Below, piece by piece: positions 14,955-23,991 of a DNA stretch of 64,000 bases. The position numbers and the translations under genes are program-made. Numbering within the stretch: position 1 is the first letter of the stretch; each line of letters begins with the position of its first letter. Below the pieces are notes generated by a model, which was given only the letters and a program-made list of their open reading frames with translations, was not told the origin of the DNA and made no database searches. Source of the stretch: Acidobacteriota bacterium (lineage in GTDB: Bacteria; Acidobacteriota; Thermoanaerobaculia; Multivoradales; Multivoraceae); assembly GCA_028877275.1 (NCBI GenBank), contig JAPPFP010000010.1, forward strand, positions 1 to 64,000. The letters run 5' to 3'.

Positions 14955-16508
14955 CTAGGCCGCGTCGTCGACGATCGCCTCGATCAGGCTGGGACCCGGT
15001 TCGGCGAATCCGCGCTCGAGCGCCTCCGTGAGCTCCTCGCCGGTCCGTACCTGGACCGCCGGCATGCCGAAGCCGCGGGCCAGATCGAGCCACTCGACGC
15101 GTGGACCGGAGAGGTCGGTCAGGTTGACGCTCTGCGGTCCGAGCTCCTCGATCCCCGCGCGGTGGAGTTCGACCTGGAGAATGCGGTAGACGTCGTTCGC
15201 GAACACGAGGTTCACGACGTCGACGCCTTCCCGGACCTGGCTCCACAGCGCCTGGATCGTGTAGAGGCCGCTGCCATCCCCCTCGAGATTCAGGACCTTG
15301 CGGTGCGGACAGGCGATCGCGGCGCCGAGGGAAGCCGGCAGGCCCATGCCGATCGCTCCGCCGTTCTCCTGGAGGTATGTGTGGGCCGGCGCGTTCATCG
15401 TGGCGGGATAGAAGCCGGCGCCGGCGGTGATTCCCTCGTCCATCACGATCGCCTGTTCGGGCAGGGTGGCGGCGATCGCCTGGGCGGCGACGCGGACGCC
15501 GATCGGCCCGGTGGGCGCCGGCGGCCTGACGACACTCCGTCCCGGCGATTCCTCCTTCGCGCCGAGCGCGCCGGCCAGCTCGCGGAGGCCGTGGCCGCTG
15601 TCCTCCGTCGGGTGGCTGAGGACGACCACCTCGACGGAGTCCGGGATCAACCGGCTGACCCCGCCTTCGTAGCCGAAGAAGGCGACCGGATCGAGCGCGC
15701 CGGCCAGGACCACCGTGTCGACGCCGCGGAAGAACTCCACCGCCTGTTCGGGAAAGTAGGGCACTCGTGGAAGCTGCGGCAGGTGAGGACCACGCTCCAT
15801 GCGTCCACAGAACGTCTCGGCGGCGAGCCGGCAGCCTGTCTTCGCCTGCACCCTGGCCGCCTCACGTTGGGCGGCTTCGGTGAAGCCGGAACTGCCCAGC
15901 ATCAGCATCGTTCGCTCGCCCTTCGACGTGGCGACGCGGGCACGCTCGACCGCCTCGGGACCGACCAGTGCGGCGGGCGGGGGAGTCGGTTCGACGATCG
16001 GGCCGTACGCCTCGTTCCACTGGCAGTCGGTGGGCACGATCAGGGTGGCGATCTGTCCCGGATGACGGCGGGCCGCCGCGATGGCGTCCGCCATGTCGCG
16101 GGAGATGTGCTCCGCGGAGGCCGCGGTGCGTTGCCAGTCCGACACCGCCCGGACCAGACTCTCGACCTCGGTGTTGAGCGGCGGGTCGTAGTTCCTGTGC
16201 CACGTCGGATGGTGACCGATCACGTTGACGAGGGGAGTGCGGCCGCGGCGGGCGTTGTGAAGGTTGGCGAATCCGTTGGCGAAGCCCGGTCCGAGATGAA
16301 CGAGGGTGAGGGCGGGCTTCCCGGCCATCCGGCCGTAGCCGTCGGCGGCGCCGGTTGCCACCCCTTCGAACTGGGCGAGGACGCCGCGCACGCCGGGAAT
16401 CTCATCGAGCGCGGCGACGAGGTGGATCTCCGATGTTCCGGGATTGGCGAAACAGACTTCGATGCCGGCGTTGGCGGCGGTCCGGAGCATGGCCTGGGCG
16501 CCGTTCAT
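14955..16508 (-). CDS. Thiamine-diphosphate enzyme, acetolactate-synthase large-subunit-like
   Basis: A 517-residue cytoplasmic TPP enzyme. FEGVATGAADGYGRM contains the N-terminal Glu (about residue 49) that activates the cofactor; GDGSG...N around residue 409 is the Mg-TPP motif; NPGTSEIH opens the fold. It is shorter than true acetolactate synthases, and no small subunit is nearby, so it may be a 2-keto-acid decarboxylase/carboligase of unknown substrate. It heads a tight run TPP - dehydrogenase 1 - dehydrogenase 2, which suggests the three act on related hydroxy/keto acids. The Lrp gene ends 25 bp upstream on the same strand. Confidence 0.8.
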   Translation of the reverse strand: MNGAQAMLRTAANAGIEVCFANPGTSEIHLVAALDEIPGVRGVLAQFEGVATGAADGYGRMAGKPALTLVHLGPGFANGFANLHNARRGRTPLVNVIGHHPTWHRNYDPPLNTEVESLVRAVSDWQRTAASAEHISRDMADAIAAARRHPGQIATLIVPTDCQWNEAYGPIVEPTPPPAALVGPEAVERARVATSKGERTMLMLGSSGFTEAAQREAARVQAKTGCRLAAETFCGRMERGPHLPQLPRVPYFPEQAVEFFRGVDTVVLAGALDPVAFFGYEGGVSRLIPDSVEVVVLSHPTEDSGHGLRELAGALGAKEESPGRSVVRPPAPTGPIGVRVAAQAIAATLPEQAIVMDEGITAGAGFYPATMNAPAHTYLQENGGAIGMGLPASLGAAIACPHRKVLNLEGDGSGLYTIQALWSQVREGVDVVNLVFANDVYRILQVELHRAGIEELGPQSVNLTDLSGPRVEWLDLARGFGMPAVQVRTGEELTEALERGFAEPGPSLIEAIVDDAA

Positions 16509-16517
16509 CGGAGCGGG

Positions 16518-16523
16518 AGGGTA
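16518..16523 (-). promoter_or_regulatory. TACCCT -10-like box, 9 nt before ATG 16508
   Basis: TANNNT box in the 25-bp gap between the Lrp gene and the TPP-enzyme gene. No Shine-Dalgarno is seen at this start. Confidence 0.35.
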
Positions 16524-16533
16524 GCAAGCGGGC

Positions 16534-17097
16534 TCATTGGCTCTCGTGCTGTTCTTCCATGGCCGCCGCCACGCTCGGGAGCCGGGACTCGAGGGGCAGA
16601 GCAGTCGTGCGCTTGATCTCGTTCAGCACGATGCTGGTGAGCAGACGGTCGACGCCGGGGATCGCCGCGAGTTCATCCGCCAGGATGTGCTCCAGGTGCC
16701 GGTAGTCGCGGGCCACGATCTTCAGCAGGTAGTCGTGCTCGCCGGTCAGGAAGTGGCACTCGAGCACTTCCGGGAGCTCGCTGATCACCTTGCTGAAGTG
16801 GCGCACCGCGTCGGCCTGATGGTGGCTGAGGAAGACCTGAACGAAACAGAGCAGTCCGAGGTTCACGGCGTTGCGATCCAGCAGTGTGACCTGGCGCTGG
16901 ATCACGCCACGGTCTTCGAGCTTGCGGAGGCGCTTCTTCAGACCTGAGGCGGACAGGTCGACGCGTCGCGCGAGGTCGGCGTCGGTGCGGTTCGAGTCCT
17001 CTTGCAGCAAGCCGAGGATCGCGTAGTCGGTGGCGTCGAGGGGGCGGCCGGCCGAGCGCTGGGGCTCGGTGCTCTGGCGGTTGCTCTTGGGTGACAT
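16534..17097 (-). CDS. Lrp/AsnC family transcriptional regulator
   Basis: A 187-residue regulator with an N-terminal winged helix-turn-helix (TDADLARRVDLSASGLKKRL, about residues 38-57) and a C-terminal RAM ligand-binding domain (HFLTGEHDYLLKIVARD). The start at ATG 17097 precedes the HTH by the usual distance. It is divergent from an aminotransferase that opens the phenylalanine/tyrosine cluster, so an aromatic amino acid is a reasonable effector by position. It may also be co-transcribed with the downstream TPP-enzyme operon. Confidence 0.9.
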   Translation of the reverse strand: MSPKSNRQSTEPQRSAGRPLDATDYAILGLLQEDSNRTDADLARRVDLSASGLKKRLRKLEDRGVIQRQVTLLDRNAVNLGLLCFVQVFLSHHQADAVRHFSKVISELPEVLECHFLTGEHDYLLKIVARDYRHLEHILADELAAIPGVDRLLTSIVLNEIKRTTALPLESRLPSVAAAMEEQHESQ

Positions 17098-17155
17098 CGC
17101 GCGGATTCTTACACAGAGTGGGACCCTGCCCGGATTATGGCGTGTGGAGTGAAAT
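17098..17155. promoter_or_regulatory. Divergent promoter/operator region between lrp and the aminotransferase
   Basis: A 58-bp gap noticeably less GC-rich than its surroundings, which continues AT-rich into the first codons of the aminotransferase. A CATAAT box for the lrp side lies at 17139-17134. GGAG at 17146-17149 serves the ATG at 17156. A binding site for the Lrp protein is expected here by analogy, but no clear palindrome was found. Confidence 0.45.
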
Positions 17156-18451
17156 ATGAACCTGATATGCCCTGTTAGTTCTGATAGTGTCCGAACAATG
17201 GCTGTTGAGGTACATCGTTGCACCATGAACGGCGGTTTTGGTCCGCCGATCGGGGAAGAGGCGCCCAGGCAGCCCGCGATGGCGCGGCAGCTGGCCCCCT
17301 GGCTTCGCGGCCGTGAACGTTCGCTGCTGCGTCGCCTGGTGAACCGGGTTGCTCGACGCGACGTCATGTCTCTTGCCGGCGGCTTGCCGGCGGTGGACCT
17401 GTTTCCGGGCGCTGCCTATGGCGAGAAGCTGGTCGAGCTGTTGGCGGACCCCCGGTCGGTGCAGTACGGGCCGCCCAGCGGAGCCCTGAAGGACCAGGTG
17501 GCTCTGCTGATGCGGCGGCGGGGGGTTCCGTGTCGCCCGGAAGAGATCCTGATCACGGCGGGCGCTCAGCAGGCGCTTCAGGTGGCGGTGGAAGCGCTGG
17601 TGGCGACGGGCGAGTGCGTTGCGCTGGAACGCTTCGTCTACACGGGCTTCCGCGAGGCGCTGGCGCCGCGCTCGCCGCGGCTTCTCACTCTGCCCAGCAG
17701 CCTGGACGACGGCCTCGATGTGGAGGCTCTGGAGCGGCGTCTGCTCGCAGGGGAGCGGCCGCGTCTCGTGTACGTGATCCCGGACGCTCACAACCCGCTC
17801 GGTGTGAGTCTGACGCGGGAGAAACGTGAGCGGCTCGTCGTCCTGGCCGAGGACTACGACTTCACGATTCTCGAGGATGATCCGTATGGCCTGCTGTGCT
17901 GCGACGGGGAGTTCGAGCGGCCTCTCGCCGCTCTCGACCCGGAGCGGGTCATCCACGTCGGCACGTTCTCGAAGATCCTGGCGCCAGCTCTGCGCCTCGG
18001 CTGGATGCGCCTGCCGCCGCCGTTGGTCGACACGTTCGCGGCCGTCAAGGAGGCGGGAGACCTCGAGTGCTCCAGGCTGACCATGCTCGCGGCGGCGCGT
18101 CTGCTGGCCGACCTCGACTTCGAACAGCATCTCGAACTCTTGCGCGCTACCTACCGGAGACGCCGGGACGCCATGCTCGAGGAGTTGGCGGATCAACTCC
18201 CGGGCGGCTGTACGTTCTCCGAACCGGCCGGCGGCATGTTCGTCTGGGTGGAGCTGCCTGGGGAGGCGGATGGCGAGCGGTTGCTTGAGCGGGCTCTGGA
18301 CGAGCACGGGGTGGCCTTCGTTCCGTCGGCGGCGTTTGCCGATGTCCACGACCGGGACGCGCCGGCCAATGCGGTTCGCCTGAGTTTCTCGACGCTGGAG
18401 CCTGAGGCGCTGCGCGTAGCCGTGGCGAAGTTCGCGGCCTGCCTCCGGTGA
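17156..18451 (+). CDS. PLP-dependent aminotransferase, class I/II (aromatic/2-aminoadipate type)
   Basis: A 431-residue fold-type I aminotransferase. Motifs include SLAGGLPAVDLFP, QYGPPSGALKDQ, TAGAQQALQ, PDAHNPLG and FSKILAPALRLGWM, where the Lys binds PLP. It resembles the aminotransferase half of MocR-type or 2-aminoadipate transaminases but lacks the DNA-binding domain. Followed by HPPD and phenylalanine hydroxylase, it probably converts tyrosine to 4-hydroxyphenylpyruvate. The start at 17156 has GGAG 6 nt upstream; ATGs at 17198 and 17225 lack one but would give a more usual N-terminus. Confidence 0.8.
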   Translation: MNLICPVSSDSVRTMAVEVHRCTMNGGFGPPIGEEAPRQPAMARQLAPWLRGRERSLLRRLVNRVARRDVMSLAGGLPAVDLFPGAAYGEKLVELLADPRSVQYGPPSGALKDQVALLMRRRGVPCRPEEILITAGAQQALQVAVEALVATGECVALERFVYTGFREALAPRSPRLLTLPSSLDDGLDVEALERRLLAGERPRLVYVIPDAHNPLGVSLTREKRERLVVLAEDYDFTILEDDPYGLLCCDGEFERPLAALDPERVIHVGTFSKILAPALRLGWMRLPPPLVDTFAAVKEAGDLECSRLTMLAAARLLADLDFEQHLELLRATYRRRRDAMLEELADQLPGGCTFSEPAGGMFVWVELPGEADGERLLERALDEHGVAFVPSAAFADVHDRDAPANAVRLSFSTLEPEALRVAVAKFAACLR

Positions 18452-18485
18452 AGGCGGCTGGTACAGACAACGGGAGGAACAGAAC

Positions 18486-19646
18486 ATGAGTCTGGTGACA
18501 ACGGAGACAAACGGGACCGGCTATCCGGCGGCGACCGCCGGCGCGGACGATGACTTCTGTCCGATCCTCGGCTTCGATCACCTGGAGCTGTACGTCGGCA
18601 ACGCGAAGCAGTCGGCCGCCTACTACTGTCACGCCTTCGGTTTCGAGTGCACCGCCGTCCGGGGCCTGGAGACCGGAGAGCGGGCCCGCGCGTCCTACCT
18701 GGTCGAACAGGGGGACATCCGGCTGCTGCTGACCAGCGGTCTCCACTCCTCGCATCACGCCGCGCGCTCGGTGCGCCGGCACGGCGATTCGGTCGCGGTC
18801 ATCGCGCTGTCCGTCCCGGACGCGGACGCCGCGTTCGACGCCGCCGTGGCCCGGGGCGCGGAGGTGGCCGCGGCGCCGGAGACTGCCGCGGACGAGCACG
18901 GCCGGTTCCGGCACGCGTCGATCCGTCTGTACGGGGACTGCGTCCTGCAGTTCATCGACCGTCGGGGCTACGGCGGCGTCTTCGGTCCGGGCTTCCAGGC
19001 TGCCCCGGTGATCCCCGGCGCCGCTGGCGGCAGCAGCTGCGGCCTGGTCGCGATCGACCACGTGGTCGCCAACGTCGAGCTGGGCCGGATGAACGAGTGG
19101 GTGGCGTTCTTCTCGCAGGTGCTCGGTTTCAGCCAGCTCGTCCACTTCGACGACGAGGCGATCTCCACCGAGTACTCGGCGCTCATGTCGAAGGTGATGC
19201 AGGACGGCACGGGCACGATCAAGTTCCCGATCAACGAGCCGGCGGAGGGCCGGAAGAAGTCCCAGATCGAGGAGTTCCTCGAGTTTCACGAGGGACCCGG
19301 CGTCCAGCACGTCGCCTGCCGGACGAACGACATTCTCGGGACGGTTTCGCGGCTGCGCGAGAACGGGGTCGAGTTCCTGCACGTCCCGGCCGCCTACTAC
19401 GAGGACCTGGAGCAGCGGGTCGGGAAGATCGACGAGCCGATCGATCGTCTGGCGGAACTCGGCATCCTCGCCGACCGCGACGAGGACGGCTACCTGCTGC
19501 AGATCTTCACCAAGCCGGTCGAGGACCGGCCGACGCTGTTCTACGAGATCATCGAACGACATGGCGCCACCGGGTTCGGCGCGGGCAACTTCAAGAGCCT
19601 GTTCGTCGCGCTCGAGCGCGAACAGGCGGCGAGGGGGAACCTGTGA
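18486..19646 (+). CDS. hpd: 4-hydroxyphenylpyruvate dioxygenase
   Basis: A 386-residue Fe(II) dioxygenase that makes homogentisate from 4-hydroxyphenylpyruvate. There are two VOC-fold halves; iron ligands are the His in AIDHVV (about 193), the His in GVQHVACR (about 274) and the Glu in FYEIIER (about 354). The typical GxGNFxxLF C-terminus is present (GAGNFKSLF). GGGAGG precedes ATG 18486. It sits between the aminotransferase and phenylalanine hydroxylase genes on one transcript, the expected order for phenylalanine to homogentisate. The later enzymes (homogentisate dioxygenase, fumarylacetoacetase) are not in the window. Confidence 0.95.
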   Translation: MSLVTTETNGTGYPAATAGADDDFCPILGFDHLELYVGNAKQSAAYYCHAFGFECTAVRGLETGERARASYLVEQGDIRLLLTSGLHSSHHAARSVRRHGDSVAVIALSVPDADAAFDAAVARGAEVAAAPETAADEHGRFRHASIRLYGDCVLQFIDRRGYGGVFGPGFQAAPVIPGAAGGSSCGLVAIDHVVANVELGRMNEWVAFFSQVLGFSQLVHFDDEAISTEYSALMSKVMQDGTGTIKFPINEPAEGRKKSQIEEFLEFHEGPGVQHVACRTNDILGTVSRLRENGVEFLHVPAAYYEDLEQRVGKIDEPIDRLAELGILADRDEDGYLLQIFTKPVEDRPTLFYEIIERHGATGFGAGNFKSLFVALEREQAARGNL

Positions 19647-19659
19647 GAGGAGGGGAGCC

Positions 19660-20598
19660 ATGCCTGTAGCTGGCGCGGTTGAAGCCTCGCCGGAACGCTC
19701 GGTTGCCGGCGGGGACCTCACGACCGGCCGGGCCGCCTTCATCGAGCACGCGCAGACCCGGGGCGACCTGTTCGTCGAGCAGCCCTATGGTCTGTACAGC
19801 GAGGCGAACCAGGAGACCTGGAGGCGCCTGTACCGGGCGCTTGCCGGCAAGTGGGAGCGATACGCCCATCCCCGCTTCCTCGACGGCGTGGCGCGCCTCG
19901 GCCTGGATCCGGATCGCATTCCCAGGCTCGAGGACGTCAACCACTTCCTCGAGCCGCTGAGCGGATTCAAGGCGCAAGCGGTGAGCGGCTACGTTCCGGC
20001 CTACCTCTTCTTCGATTGCCTCCGACGCCGGGAGTTCCCGACGACGATCACGGTGCGCAACGGCGACCGGCTCGACTACCTGCCCGAGCCGGACATCTTC
20101 CACGATCTGGCCGGGCATGTGCCGATGCACACGGACCCGGCCTTCGCCGATGTGCTGGTCCGCTTCGGAGAAGCCGCGCGGACGGCCGCGCTCCGAGCCC
20201 GGGACGGCGACTGCCGGCAGGTCGAGAGCGCGCTCAGGGCGTTGGCGCGCTTCTTCTGGTTCACGATCGAGTTCGGCTTGATGCGCCGTCCGGGCGGCTC
20301 CGGACTTTGCGCCTACGGCAGCGGTCTCCTCAGCTCGGCGGTCGAGATCGCACACTCGCTGGAGTCACCCACGGTGCAGCGGGTGCCGTTCCAGCTCGAG
20401 TGGGTCGTGAACCAGAGCTTCGAGATCGACTCGTTGCAGCCGCTGCTGTTCGTCGTCGACAGCTTCCGTCACCTGGAGCGTGAAGTGCGCCGGCTGGAGC
20501 GCTGGCTTGGCGATGGTCGTCTGGACAACGTCGCCCCCGGCGAGCCGGCCGTGAGCCGGGAGGACCTGAGGTCCTTTCTGGAGGCGGGACGTCAGTAG
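19660..20598 (+). CDS. phhA: Phenylalanine 4-monooxygenase
   Basis: A 312-residue pterin-dependent aromatic amino acid hydroxylase that converts phenylalanine to tyrosine. PDIFHDLAGHVPMH gives the two iron His (about 148 and 153), and the Glu of FTIEFGL (about 202) completes the facial triad. SGYVPAYLFFDCL and YGSGLLSS are also family-typical. The start at 19660 has GAGGAGGGG upstream and lies 13 bp after the hpd stop. Its 3' end overlaps the convergent amidase stop by 7 bp. A pterin recycling gene (phhB) was not found nearby. Confidence 0.95.
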   Translation: MPVAGAVEASPERSVAGGDLTTGRAAFIEHAQTRGDLFVEQPYGLYSEANQETWRRLYRALAGKWERYAHPRFLDGVARLGLDPDRIPRLEDVNHFLEPLSGFKAQAVSGYVPAYLFFDCLRRREFPTTITVRNGDRLDYLPEPDIFHDLAGHVPMHTDPAFADVLVRFGEAARTAALRARDGDCRQVESALRALARFFWFTIEFGLMRRPGGSGLCAYGSGLLSSAVEIAHSLESPTVQRVPFQLEWVVNQSFEIDSLQPLLFVVDSFRHLEREVRRLERWLGDGRLDNVAPGEPAVSREDLRSFLEAGRQ

Positions 20599-22079
20599 CC
20601 CGGCGGACGTTCGAAACCGCCGATGCACTGGCTCAGCCGCCGCGCGAGGTCGAGGGTGGTGCGGTCCTCGAGGAATGGCCCCGCGATCTGGAGTCCGACC
20701 GGCAGGCCGTCCGACGCCACGCCGGCCGGGATCACGGTCGCCGGCAGGTAGGCGACCCCCGTGAGGCCGACCCAGAGCGTCTGCTCGCCGTAGGCGCGCT
20801 GTTCGCCGTTGACCGTGATCCGGCGCGCCCCCATCGGTTCGCTGTGGTCGTGGGGAATCGCGGTCGTCGGCAGACAGGGCAGGAGCACGGCGTCCCATTC
20901 CCTGAAGAACTCGTGCCACTTGCGGCGCATCTGGAGGCGGCGCTCGTTGGCCGAGAGCCAGGCGCGGTGTCTCTGCGAGGCAAAGCGTGCGGCGAGCGCG
21001 CCCTCCTCCTCTTCGCGCAGGCTGCGCTCGGCCAGTTCCTCGATCTCCTGGTGGCTGAAGCCGCCGCACATGGCGGCGCCCAGAAGCTGGCCGAAGACGC
21101 GCGTGGCGTACTCGAACGTGAAGTCGGGCCGGGCTTCCCGATCGACCGTGGCGCCGGCGGCCTCCAGGGCCTCCGCGGCGGCCTCCAGACGCTCCCGAAC
21201 GTGCTCGTCGATCGGGCAGGAGGGTTCCTCGAACCAGACCGCGACGCGGTAGTCCGAAATGTCCTTGTGGCGAGGCGGCGGGAGTTCGAGCCGGTAACCG
21301 GGCGCGTGCCATTCGTCCGGCCCGGCGAGGAGGTCGAGGCCGAGTTCCAGGTCTTCGACGGTGCGCGCCATCGGCCCGGCGACCGCGATGTCGGCCTGGG
21401 TCAGGGTGCCGGGTGGTCCCGGGATCTGGCCGAGCGCCGGCACGATGCCGTAGCTCGGCTTGTGACCGAAGACGCCGCAGGTCGAGGCGGGGCCCCGGAT
21501 CGAGCCGCCGATGTCGCTCCCCAGTTCAAACGGCGTGAACCCCGCTGCAAGTGCCGCGGCCGATCCGCCCGACGATCCACCGGGTGTCCGCTCGAGGCGC
21601 CAGGGGTTGTTCGTCTGGCCGAAGACCGCGTTGTAGCTCTGGGTGTCGCCGGCGTAGATCGGCAGGTTCGTCTTGCCGAAGATGACGGCGCCGGCGGCGC
21701 GGAGCCGGGCCACGGGAACCGCGTCGACCTCCGCGACGTGGTCGCTGAGCTCGGGCGCGCCGGAGGTCGTCCGCATGCCGATGGTCTGGAACGAGTCCTT
21801 GATCGTCATCGCGACGCCGTGGAGCGGTCCGAGGTGCCGGCCTTCGGCCAGAGCCCGATCGGCGGCGTCGGCCTCACCCCGGGCGCGTTCGACGTCGAGG
21901 GTGACGACGGCGTTGAGCGGCGGGTTCAGGCGGTCGACGCGGTCAAGGAGGAGTTCCAGATAGTCGCGGGAGGAGATGGCGCCCGCCCGGATCACCGCAG
22001 CGGCGGATGCCGCCGACCACCAGGCGCCGTCGGCCGCGGGAGGGGGAGGAGAGGACACCAGACTCGAGTCGTCGTTCAT
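20592..22079 (-). CDS. Amidase signature family hydrolase
   Basis: A 495-residue cytoplasmic amidase with the Ser-cisSer-Lys triad visible: Lys in MTIKDSF (about 91), Ser in the GGSSGGSAAA signature, and Ser in GSDIGGSIRGP. The length is normal for bacterial amidases of the AtzF/GatA-like superfamily, but no GatB/GatC is nearby, so it is not the tRNA amidotransferase. The substrate is unknown. TACCCT lies 7 nt upstream of ATG 22079 with no Shine-Dalgarno. It converges on phhA. Confidence 0.88.
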   Translation of the reverse strand: MNDDSSLVSSPPPPAADGAWWSAASAAAVIRAGAISSRDYLELLLDRVDRLNPPLNAVVTLDVERARGEADAADRALAEGRHLGPLHGVAMTIKDSFQTIGMRTTSGAPELSDHVAEVDAVPVARLRAAGAVIFGKTNLPIYAGDTQSYNAVFGQTNNPWRLERTPGGSSGGSAAALAAGFTPFELGSDIGGSIRGPASTCGVFGHKPSYGIVPALGQIPGPPGTLTQADIAVAGPMARTVEDLELGLDLLAGPDEWHAPGYRLELPPPRHKDISDYRVAVWFEEPSCPIDEHVRERLEAAAEALEAAGATVDREARPDFTFEYATRVFGQLLGAAMCGGFSHQEIEELAERSLREEEEGALAARFASQRHRAWLSANERRLQMRRKWHEFFREWDAVLLPCLPTTAIPHDHSEPMGARRITVNGEQRAYGEQTLWVGLTGVAYLPATVIPAGVASDGLPVGLQIAGPFLEDRTTLDLARRLSQCIGGFERPPGY

Positions 22080-22086
22080 CGGGCGC

Positions 22087-22092
22087 AGGGTA
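22087..22092 (-). promoter_or_regulatory. TACCCT -10-like box, 7 nt before ATG 22079
   Basis: TANNNT box at leaderless spacing for the amidase gene. Confidence 0.45.
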
Positions 22093-22179
22093 GCACCGGC
22101 CGTCGCGGTGTGGCACTGTGTTTGCAGCAACCAACAGGGAGAGTTACGTAATCACCAATCCTCCTGCCTGGGAGAACGA

Positions 22180-23991
22180 ATGCTCGCCGTAGCAGGTCGC
22201 AGGAAGATCGCTCCGCTCAGTTCGTTGTCCGACCGCGGTCGGCGTCGGTTCCTGTTCCTGATCCCGTTCGCGGTTGCGGTGTTCTGTTCGCCGCTGACGG
22301 CCCAGGTGGTGGAGTCGCGGTCTCCGTCGGAGTTGGTCTTCGGCGAGGAGATCGACGTTCGAGTGGTCAATCTCGAGGTCGTCGTGGAGGACCGCAAGGG
22401 GGAGCGGGTGCGGGGTTTGAGCCGCGACGACTTCCGCATCCTCGTCGATGGCGAAGAGGTCGACGTCCAGTACTTCAGCGAGGTGGCCGATCGGCAGGTA
22501 GTCATGAGCGGCGGCGAGACGCCGCCGGCGCTTGCCGGAGGGCAGGACGCCGTGACGAACTACGTGCTGTTCGTCGACGATGACCACACGCATGTGACCT
22601 TCCGGCGGCCGGTGCTCAACGGCTTTGGCGCCCGGCTGGACACGCTCGGACCGCAGGACCAGGTGGCCGTCGTCGTCAAGAGCCACCGTCGCCTGGAGGT
22701 CGTGAGCCGCTTCACCACCGACCGCGATGCCACCCGTGCCTCTCTCGCGGAGCTCGAGATCGGCGGCCGCTACGGCGGGTTCATGACGCCCTGGGGCTTT
22801 CGAAAGCGCTTGACGAAGCTGGCCTCGTCCACGAGCGGGGACTCCGTGTCCCCGGCGGAGGGCGCTTCGCTCGCAGCCGGCCCGGCCCCGCTGAACGCGT
22901 CGCCGGCCGTCGTCCGCGCCGGAGGCGCCGGTCGGCCGGCGACGCTTCGCGGTGTCTCGAGCAGGCCGAGTGGGTTCGCGGCGCTCGGTCCGTACTCCGC
23001 CGGCCGGATTCCCGAGGCCCTGGCATTTGGACCGGATGCCACCGGTTGGGCGGACCTGTCCTACCGGGCCGAGGAGCTTCGGTTCTCGATCGACTCGGTG
23101 ATCTCCACGATGCGAGCGCTGGAGGCGCCGCGGGGCCGCAAGGTGTTCCTGCTTCTCGCCGGAAACTGGCCGACACTCGTCGTACCTCCGGGCAGTGGAC
23201 GCCTGAGGGGCTTGCTCTGGACCGCCCCTGGAGCCGACTTGTGGACGGATCTGGAACTCCTGGAGGAACTGGTCGATACCGCGAACCTGCTCGGGTACAC
23301 GGTCTATCCGATGGACCAGCAGGCCGGGGCCAACACCATGGTGTGGAGCAACTTCCGCTACATGGCCCGCGACACGGGCGGGAAGGCGTTCATGGCCGGA
23401 AGCAACATCGAGGCGCTGGACAAGGTCGCCTTCGACACCGCGAACTACTACTGGCTGGGGTTCGTGCCGGACTACCAGCGCGACAATCGGGCGCACGACA
23501 TCCGGGTCGAGCTGCGAGAACCCCGGCTTCGTGCGCGCTACCGTCGCGGCTACCTCGACCTTTCCGGCCGCGTCGAAGCGGACATGGAGGTTCTTCAGGA
23601 ACTCCTGTTCCCGCCCGAGGTGGAAGCCGGCGGCGGTCCCCTGCGGGTTGAAGTCGGCGACGCTTTGGCCACGAAGCGCAGCACGATGGCCGTGCCGGTC
23701 ACCATCCACGTGCCGGTCGGCAGGTTTCCCGCGGTGCCGTACGACGGCGCTTTCCGGCAGCAACTGGAGCTGCGCTTCGTCGCCCTGGACAGGTTTCGCA
23801 GCCGATGGGAGGTGCCGCCGGTTGCGCTCTTGCTGGGCGGGGGCCACGAGCCGGCGCCCGACGAGGTGGTCGTCTATCAAGCGTCGCTGACCCTGCACAG
23901 ACGGCCGCATGAACTCGTCGTCACGGTTCACGATCCCGTTTCCAGGTTGACCGCCAGAGGGCGCGTTGCGGTGGGAGGAGTTCAACGATGA
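22180..23991 (+). CDS. VWFA-related acidobacterial domain protein, copy 1
   Basis: A 603-residue exported protein (signal segment about residues 22-44, ending SPLTAQ). It opens with the shared EEIDVRVVNLEVVVEDR and has the later family landmarks RKVFLLLAGNWP, NYYWLGFVPDYQRD and RRGYLDLSGR. These define the 'VWFA-related acidobacterial domain' family, whose function is unknown. The MIDAS position reads FVDDDHTHV rather than DxSxS, so canonical metal-ion binding is doubtful. GGGAGA precedes ATG 22180. Its stop overlaps the copy 2 start (ATGA). Confidence 0.85.
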   Translation: MLAVAGRRKIAPLSSLSDRGRRRFLFLIPFAVAVFCSPLTAQVVESRSPSELVFGEEIDVRVVNLEVVVEDRKGERVRGLSRDDFRILVDGEEVDVQYFSEVADRQVVMSGGETPPALAGGQDAVTNYVLFVDDDHTHVTFRRPVLNGFGARLDTLGPQDQVAVVVKSHRRLEVVSRFTTDRDATRASLAELEIGGRYGGFMTPWGFRKRLTKLASSTSGDSVSPAEGASLAAGPAPLNASPAVVRAGGAGRPATLRGVSSRPSGFAALGPYSAGRIPEALAFGPDATGWADLSYRAEELRFSIDSVISTMRALEAPRGRKVFLLLAGNWPTLVVPPGSGRLRGLLWTAPGADLWTDLELLEELVDTANLLGYTVYPMDQQAGANTMVWSNFRYMARDTGGKAFMAGSNIEALDKVAFDTANYYWLGFVPDYQRDNRAHDIRVELREPRLRARYRRGYLDLSGRVEADMEVLQELLFPPEVEAGGGPLRVEVGDALATKRSTMAVPVTIHVPVGRFPAVPYDGAFRQQLELRFVALDRFRSRWEVPPVALLLGGGHEPAPDEVVVYQASLTLHRRPHELVVTVHDPVSRLTARGRVAVGGVQR

